From assembly GCA_002418885.1 (NCBI GenBank), contig DIEZ01000005.1, positions 22,514-32,382 on the forward strand: 9,869 nucleotides of DNA, read 5' to 3'. A program made the translations under genes and the position numbers. A model generated the notes under the pieces. The model was not told where the DNA came from. It made no database searches and saw nothing but the letters and a program-made list of their open reading frames with translations. The stretch is from Syntrophaceae bacterium UBA5761. GTDB lineage: Bacteria > Desulfobacterota > Syntrophia > Syntrophales > UBA4778. Below are positions 6,058-9,869 of this stretch, piece by piece (position 1 is the stretch's first letter; each line of letters starts with the position of its first letter).

Positions 6058-7800
6058 TTAACTCAGGCTGTAAGCGACCACAACGCTCTTTCGGTGTATC
6101 CCCAGGTCGTAGGACAACACAAGGGAGAGGACCACATCGACGTTGCCGTCGTTATCGACGTCTTTGATCTGATAATCCGCGACATATCCCTGTATCTTCT
6201 TCGTCCTCCAGTTTTCCGCAAACCCGAGACCGTTCCACTCGAGGTCATAAATTTCACTGGAGGAGAAAATCTTCATGTTCTGAAATAGCCTCCCCACGGT
6301 TGAGAGATTTTTCACTACTACCAAATCTTTCTTTCCGTTCTTGTTGATGTCATACGCCAGAAGGCGGATGTTGACGTAGGGGCGCGCCTTTTCTTCCGTG
6401 CCGGCTATGTTCCTGGATATCTGCGTGTCCGCGGCTAAGTCAAAGAAATTATTGCTCCCCCCGTATGCCTCGTCGCTCTTCCAGAGCATCTCCTTGCTCC
6501 CGCCGAAGGTAAGGATTTTATCAACTCTCATTACCGTCGGTTCGTAAACCCGCAGATAGTCAAGGCTGTCGAGGGCGATTATCTTGTTGGATCCGTCTTT
6601 TTCCAGGGGTTCGATGGCCAACCCATAAACAGACAGGCCCTGCGGTATCTCCATCCTCTTGCCTTCCTTGAGTCTCCCTTTACTCCACACGATTTCGCAA
6701 ATAGGATTTTCAAACGGTTTCTCAGATCCCATCCGTTGCCCCAACAATGTAGGGGTGTCGGATATGTTGATGACCCTCATAAACCATCTCAGGTCCTTGG
6801 CAATCGTCGTATACTTACCGTTCCTGTACTGTAGGACAAAAGAATCAAGGATGCCCCGGTTGACGCTGGTGACTATGATCTCTTTCTTGCCGCTGCCGGT
6901 CACATCCGCCACATCCACAGACAGATATTGGTCGTAAACTTTACCAGCGATTTTCTGCAGAAGCGTGAGCGTCTTTCCCGACTTCCGGTAAACGTATACA
7001 TTACAGACATCGATGGTCACCACTTCGTTCTTTCCGTCCCCATCCACATCTCCCACATCCATCCCCTTGAATTCGGTCTCGAACCGCTGGCTCATCCAGA
7101 AACCTTTCTTGTCTATGGCCGTCTGGGGGGCGTTGATGAATTCGGGATTGATCACCGCCGTGAACGTACCCTGTTGAGTTCTCACGGCAGCTATCGCTTC
7201 TTCCGTCGGAGCCTGACCGGCTGCCGGCGGCTGAGGCGAAGCGATAGCCATAGTGTCGGCAGGTGAGGGAAGAGGAGGAGCCCCGAACGTCGCGGGTATT
7301 TGGCCGAGGATGTGGTAGTCGATGCGCTTCGCAAAATCACCGATCTTCGGGATGACGTCGTCCATACCCTGACTTTGAGCGAAAACATCCACCGCCGACC
7401 TATAGGCCGCAACATCCAGGAGCTTTCCGTCCAGACTCACGCTGTTGCCTATTTTTGTGATGCTGCCGTGCACCACGTAGTCGACACCCATCTTCTTGCC
7501 CAGCTCGTAGACGTCGGCCACGGTCAGGTTGCCCTTCCCTTTCCGCTTAGCCAGGGCATCCTGGACGTCGTTCTTTGAGACCACTTCTATCTTCCCGGCA
7601 AGGGATATCCTCGAAATCAGCATATCCCAGACGCCGTTGCGGATGTAATCTATGTTCTCCGAGCTGTGCACGTCAAAAGGAAGAACGGCTACCTTTTTGA
7701 CCTTCGTGTCGTCTGCTGCCGATACGATGCACTCCCTGGTCGCCAAGAAGGCTCCGACCATCAGCGTGAGGCAGACCAGAGAGACTAAAATTCTTCGCAT
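6058..7800 (-). CDS. Exported protein with TolB/FlgO-like domain and FG-GAP/VCBS-type repeats
   Basis: This is a 580-residue predicted periplasmic or surface protein. A Sec signal peptide (MRRILVSLVCLTLMVGAFLA and onward) probably ends after VSA at residue 28. C10 and C24 do not form a lipobox. Residues 33-165 resemble the TolB N-terminal/FlgO/CsgG-like fold (KKVAVLPFD, then GVDYVVHGSITKIGN). A Pro/Ala-rich linker follows at about 168-203. The rest looks like a beta-propeller with calcium-binding-like loops DVDGDGKNE (about 250-258), DVTGSGKKE (about 298-306), DINKNGKKD (about 483-491) and DVDNDGNVD (about 545-553), typical of integrin-like FG-GAP/VCBS repeats. The ATG is preceded by AAGGAG at good spacing. 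It is monocistronic and divergent from the CoA-transferase gene. I cannot assign a specific role; envelope or polymer binding is plausible. Confidence 0.85.
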   Translation of the reverse strand: MRRILVSLVCLTLMVGAFLATRECIVSAADDTKVKKVAVLPFDVHSSENIDYIRNGVWDMLISRISLAGKIEVVSKNDVQDALAKRKGKGNLTVADVYELGKKMGVDYVVHGSITKIGNSVSLDGKLLDVAAYRSAVDVFAQSQGMDDVIPKIGDFAKRIDYHILGQIPATFGAPPLPSPADTMAIASPQPPAAGQAPTEEAIAAVRTQQGTFTAVINPEFINAPQTAIDKKGFWMSQRFETEFKGMDVGDVDGDGKNEVVTIDVCNVYVYRKSGKTLTLLQKIAGKVYDQYLSVDVADVTGSGKKEIIVTSVNRGILDSFVLQYRNGKYTTIAKDLRWFMRVINISDTPTLLGQRMGSEKPFENPICEIVWSKGRLKEGKRMEIPQGLSVYGLAIEPLEKDGSNKIIALDSLDYLRVYEPTVMRVDKILTFGGSKEMLWKSDEAYGGSNNFFDLAADTQISRNIAGTEEKARPYVNIRLLAYDINKNGKKDLVVVKNLSTVGRLFQNMKIFSSSEIYDLEWNGLGFAENWRTKKIQGYVADYQIKDVDNDGNVDVVLSLVLSYDLGIHRKSVVVAYSLS

Positions 7801-7851
7801 ATTCCTGCTCCTTTTTTAAAACAACCGCACATCCAATAAAGTGTTCCGCGA

Positions 7852-7880
7852 TTTTTAACACCTCTTTCCACAGAACACAA
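7852..7880 (-). promoter_or_regulatory. Weak promoter candidate for the exported repeat protein
   Basis: On the minus strand TTGTGT (7875-7880) and TAAAAA (7852-7857) lie 17 nt apart, about 50 nt before the ATG at 7800. Both boxes are poor matches to the sigma-70 consensus, so another sigma factor or activator may be used. This is the best-placed candidate I can see. Confidence 0.25.
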
Positions 7881-7905
7881 GTCATATTCCAGGAAATTTA
7901 ACAGC

Positions 7906-7934
7906 TTGAAGTCAGTAAGATTTTAGAATACAAT
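7906..7934 (+). promoter_or_regulatory. Promoter of the CoA-transferase/GNAT gene
   Basis: TTGAAG (7906-7911) and TACAAT (7929-7934) are separated by 17 nt. Transcription would start near 7941 and leave a leader of about 109 nt before the ATG at 8050. A second -35-like TTGACT at 7970-7975 has no suitable -10 box downstream. Confidence 0.6.
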
Positions 7935-7940
7935 GGCATT

Positions 7941-8049
7941 GTTATGTTGTCTTTCCGCCGCGCTCAACGTTGACTTCTCATAAAGCCTTCTTGGTCTTCT
8001 TTCCCGGTTCCCGGGTCGGGAGTTAGAGTTGTTTTTTTAGGAGACTTGC
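7941..8049 (+). promoter_or_regulatory. Structured leader of the CoA-transferase/GNAT gene
   Basis: The predicted 109-nt leader contains a perfect 10-bp palindrome TCAACGTTGA (7964-7973). It also has a GC-rich hairpin, CCCGG-TTC-CCGGG with an overlapping CCCG/CGGG alternative, near 8003-8020. A T7 run stands just before AGGAG (8039-8043), which is 6 nt from the start codon. The palindrome could bind a regulator. The hairpin and T run are about 14 nt apart, too far for a standard terminator. I do not recognise a known riboswitch. Confidence 0.3.
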
Positions 8050-9869
8050 ATGCCCCTTGACCATTGGCGTTCGGTGAGTCCCGAGAAGTTTGTCTCTGAG
8101 GATGACATCTTTCGGTGCATCCATCGCGGGGACACGATCTTCATCGGCTCTGCCTGTGCCGAGCCGCAGTATTTAGTGCAAGGTCTGATCAGGTATGTCA
8201 AATCCAACCCCAAGGCCTTCTTCGACGCCGAGGTGCTCCACATCAGGACCCTCGGGGTAGCCCCCTACGCCACCGAGAAGTTCAGGGATAACTTCCGTCA
8301 CAACTCCTTCTTCATCGGCGACAGCACCCGGGAGGCCGTGAACAAGGGATTAGCCGACTACACCCCCATCTTTCTCTCCCAGGTGCCCGACCTTTTCCGG
8401 CGCGGGCTTGCCCGGGTGGACGTGGCCCTGATCCAGACCTCTTCCGTGGACATCCACGGCTACATGAGCCTCGGGGTGAGCGTCGACATCGTGAAAGCCG
8501 CCGTCGAGACGGCCTCCGTCGTCGTCGCCCAAGTCAACTCCCGTATGCCCAGGGTCCACGGCGACACCTTCATCCACATCGACGACATCGACTTCGTCGT
8601 CCCCCGCGACGAAGAGATACTGGAGTACAGCCCCGAGGCGAACACCGAGACCGCCCAGAGGATCGGCAAGTACGTCGCCCGCCTGATCGAGGACGGCGAC
8701 ACGATCCAGGTAGGCTACGGCGGCATCCCCAACGCCATCCTGGCCAACCTCTCGGAGAAGAAGCACCTGGGGGTCCACACCGAGCTCATAAGCGACGGCG
8801 TCGTCGCGCTGATGAAGAAGGGCGCTATCGACAACACCCGCAAGAACATCAACCGGGGAAAGGCCGTGGCCACCTTCTGCATGGGCAGAAGAGCCACCTA
8901 CGACTACATCCACGACAACCCCGTCGTCGAGTTCCGCACTATCGACTACACCAACGACCCCCTCGTCATCGCCCAGCACGACAACATGGCGGCCATCAAC
9001 AGCGCCCTCGAGATAGACCTCACCGGCCAGGCCACGGCCGAGTCCATCGGCCGGACGTTCCACAGCGGCGTAGGAGGCCAGGCCGACTTCATGAGGGGCG
9101 CGGTCCTCTCCCGGGGCGGCAAGACCATCCTGGCCCTCAAGTCCACGGCCGCCTCCGACGTCGTCTCCCGCATCGTCCCCGCCCTCAGGGAAGGGGCCGG
9201 CACCACCCTCATCCGCGGCGACATCCACTACGTGGTCACCGAATACGGCATCGCCTACCTGCACGGCAAAAACATCAGGGAACGGGCCATGGAACTCATC
9301 GCTATCGCCCACCCCAAGTTCCGCCCCTGGCTGATCTCCGAGGCCAAAAAGACAGGCCTCATCTACCAGGACCAGGCCTTCATCCCCGGCGAAAGGGGCA
9401 TCTACCCCGAAGAACTCGAGACATGGCGGACTACCAAGACGGGCCTCAACATCTTCTTGAGACCGATAAAGATAAGCGACGAGCCGCTCCTGAAAGACTT
9501 CCTCTACTCCCTCTCCGATAAAAGCATCTACCGCCGCTTCATGTCACAGAGATTCCACATGCCCCACGAGTTCATCCAAGAACTGGTCGTGATCGACTAC
9601 ACGAGGGAGATGGCTATCCTGGCTCTCGTAGGAGAAACTCCGAACGAAAAGATCGTCGGCGTGGGCCGCTACTTCATCGACCCGCAAACCCATACGGCCG
9701 AGGTCGCTTTCGCCGTCCGCGACGACTTCCACAACCAGGGCATAGGCTCAGAACTGCTGAGCTACCTCACTTACCTCGCTAAAAGACAGGGCCTCCTGGG
9801 GTTCACGGCCGAGGTCTTCGCCGATAACACCCCTATGCTCCATGTCTTCGAAAAAGGAGGGTTCGATAT
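8050..9869 (+). CDS. Acetyl-CoA hydrolase/CoA-transferase fused to GNAT domain, 3' end outside window
   Basis: The first 606 residues are seen. Residues 1-450 are an acetyl-CoA hydrolase/4-hydroxybutyrate CoA-transferase-type enzyme, which exchanges CoA between carboxylic acids or hydrolyses acyl-CoA. Visible motifs are GYGGIPNAIL (222-231), GVHTELISDG with E245 at the position of the catalytic glutamate of 4-hydroxybutyrate CoA-transferase, GVGGQADFMRGA (340-351) and VTEYGIAYLHG (E398). From about residue 469 (FLRPIKISDE) a GNAT N-acetyltransferase domain follows, with the acetyl-CoA loop HNQGIGSELL at 561-570. The window ends inside it, near the FEKGGF motif. ATG 8050 has AGGAG six bases upstream. 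This fusion is known in several Desulfobacterota and links acyl-CoA chemistry with possible protein acetylation. Fermentative or syntrophic acid activation is the likely pathway; the substrate is unproven. Confidence 0.92.
   Translation, partial: MPLDHWRSVSPEKFVSEDDIFRCIHRGDTIFIGSACAEPQYLVQGLIRYVKSNPKAFFDAEVLHIRTLGVAPYATEKFRDNFRHNSFFIGDSTREAVNKGLADYTPIFLSQVPDLFRRGLARVDVALIQTSSVDIHGYMSLGVSVDIVKAAVETASVVVAQVNSRMPRVHGDTFIHIDDIDFVVPRDEEILEYSPEANTETAQRIGKYVARLIEDGDTIQVGYGGIPNAILANLSEKKHLGVHTELISDGVVALMKKGAIDNTRKNINRGKAVATFCMGRRATYDYIHDNPVVEFRTIDYTNDPLVIAQHDNMAAINSALEIDLTGQATAESIGRTFHSGVGGQADFMRGAVLSRGGKTILALKSTAASDVVSRIVPALREGAGTTLIRGDIHYVVTEYGIAYLHGKNIRERAMELIAIAHPKFRPWLISEAKKTGLIYQDQAFIPGERGIYPEELETWRTTKTGLNIFLRPIKISDEPLLKDFLYSLSDKSIYRRFMSQRFHMPHEFIQELVVIDYTREMAILALVGETPNEKIVGVGRYFIDPQTHTAEVAFAVRDDFHNQGIGSELLSYLTYLAKRQGLLGFTAEVFADNTPMLHVFEKGGFD

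Noticed and set aside
7841..7878. Inverted repeat GTGTTC / GAACAC
   Set aside because: It has only 6-bp arms separated by 26 nt, which is expected by chance in this length.
8350..9312. Long open frame on the minus strand (about 320 codons)
   Set aside because: It lies wholly antisense to the CoA-transferase, whose motifs are clear. Its translation is low-complexity and rich in D, V and G, as expected from the reverse of a GC-rich gene.

Overview
The window looks like chromosomal DNA of an anaerobic, GC-rich bacterium. I infer a syntrophic or acyl-CoA-degrading member of the Desulfobacterota (Syntrophorhabdus-like). The grounds are an acetyl-CoA hydrolase/CoA-transferase fused to a GNAT domain, a CoxD/CoxE-type ATPase pair next to an acyl-CoA dehydrogenase, and a typical deltaproteobacterial-looking tRNA-Met. 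This placement is an inference from gene content only. Genes are closely packed, and I see no insertion sequence, phage gene, CRISPR array or long repeat.

Layout: (1) Positions 1-800, minus strand, hold the 5' two thirds of purB (adenylosuccinate lyase), cut by the window edge inside its signature loop. (2) A 157-bp divergent region follows, with a purB promoter and a MarR-gene promoter that carries a perfect 9-bp inverted repeat between its -35 and -10 boxes. (3) Positions 958-4882, plus strand, form a likely four-gene operon: a MarR regulator, a divergent acyl-CoA dehydrogenase, a MoxR/CoxD-type AAA+ ATPase whose start overlaps the dehydrogenase end by 20 nt, and a CoxE-type VWA protein. 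(4) Positions 5009-5776, plus strand, encode an HD-domain phosphohydrolase with its own promoter and a strong Shine-Dalgarno. (5) Positions 5913-5989, minus strand, hold tRNA-Met(CAT) with its own promoter and a strong terminator, convergent with the HD gene. (6) Positions 6058-7800, minus strand, encode an exported protein with a TolB/FlgO-like N-terminal domain and FG-GAP/VCBS-like repeats. (7) A 249-bp divergent region follows. (8) Positions 8050-9869, plus strand, encode an acetyl-CoA hydrolase/4-hydroxybutyrate CoA-transferase-type enzyme fused to a C-terminal GNAT acetyltransferase, truncated at the window edge.

The most interesting unit is region 3. A CoxD/CoxE pair is known for maturing the metal centre of molybdenum CO dehydrogenase. 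Here it is translationally coupled to a flavoprotein-family acyl-CoA dehydrogenase whose C-terminal catalytic motif is degenerate. The unit is headed by a regulator that probably controls itself, and perhaps the whole operon, through the palindrome. My working reading is a ligand-induced acyl-CoA-transforming unit in which the ATPase/VWA pair remodels or activates a partner enzyme. The sequence does not reveal the substrate or the client.
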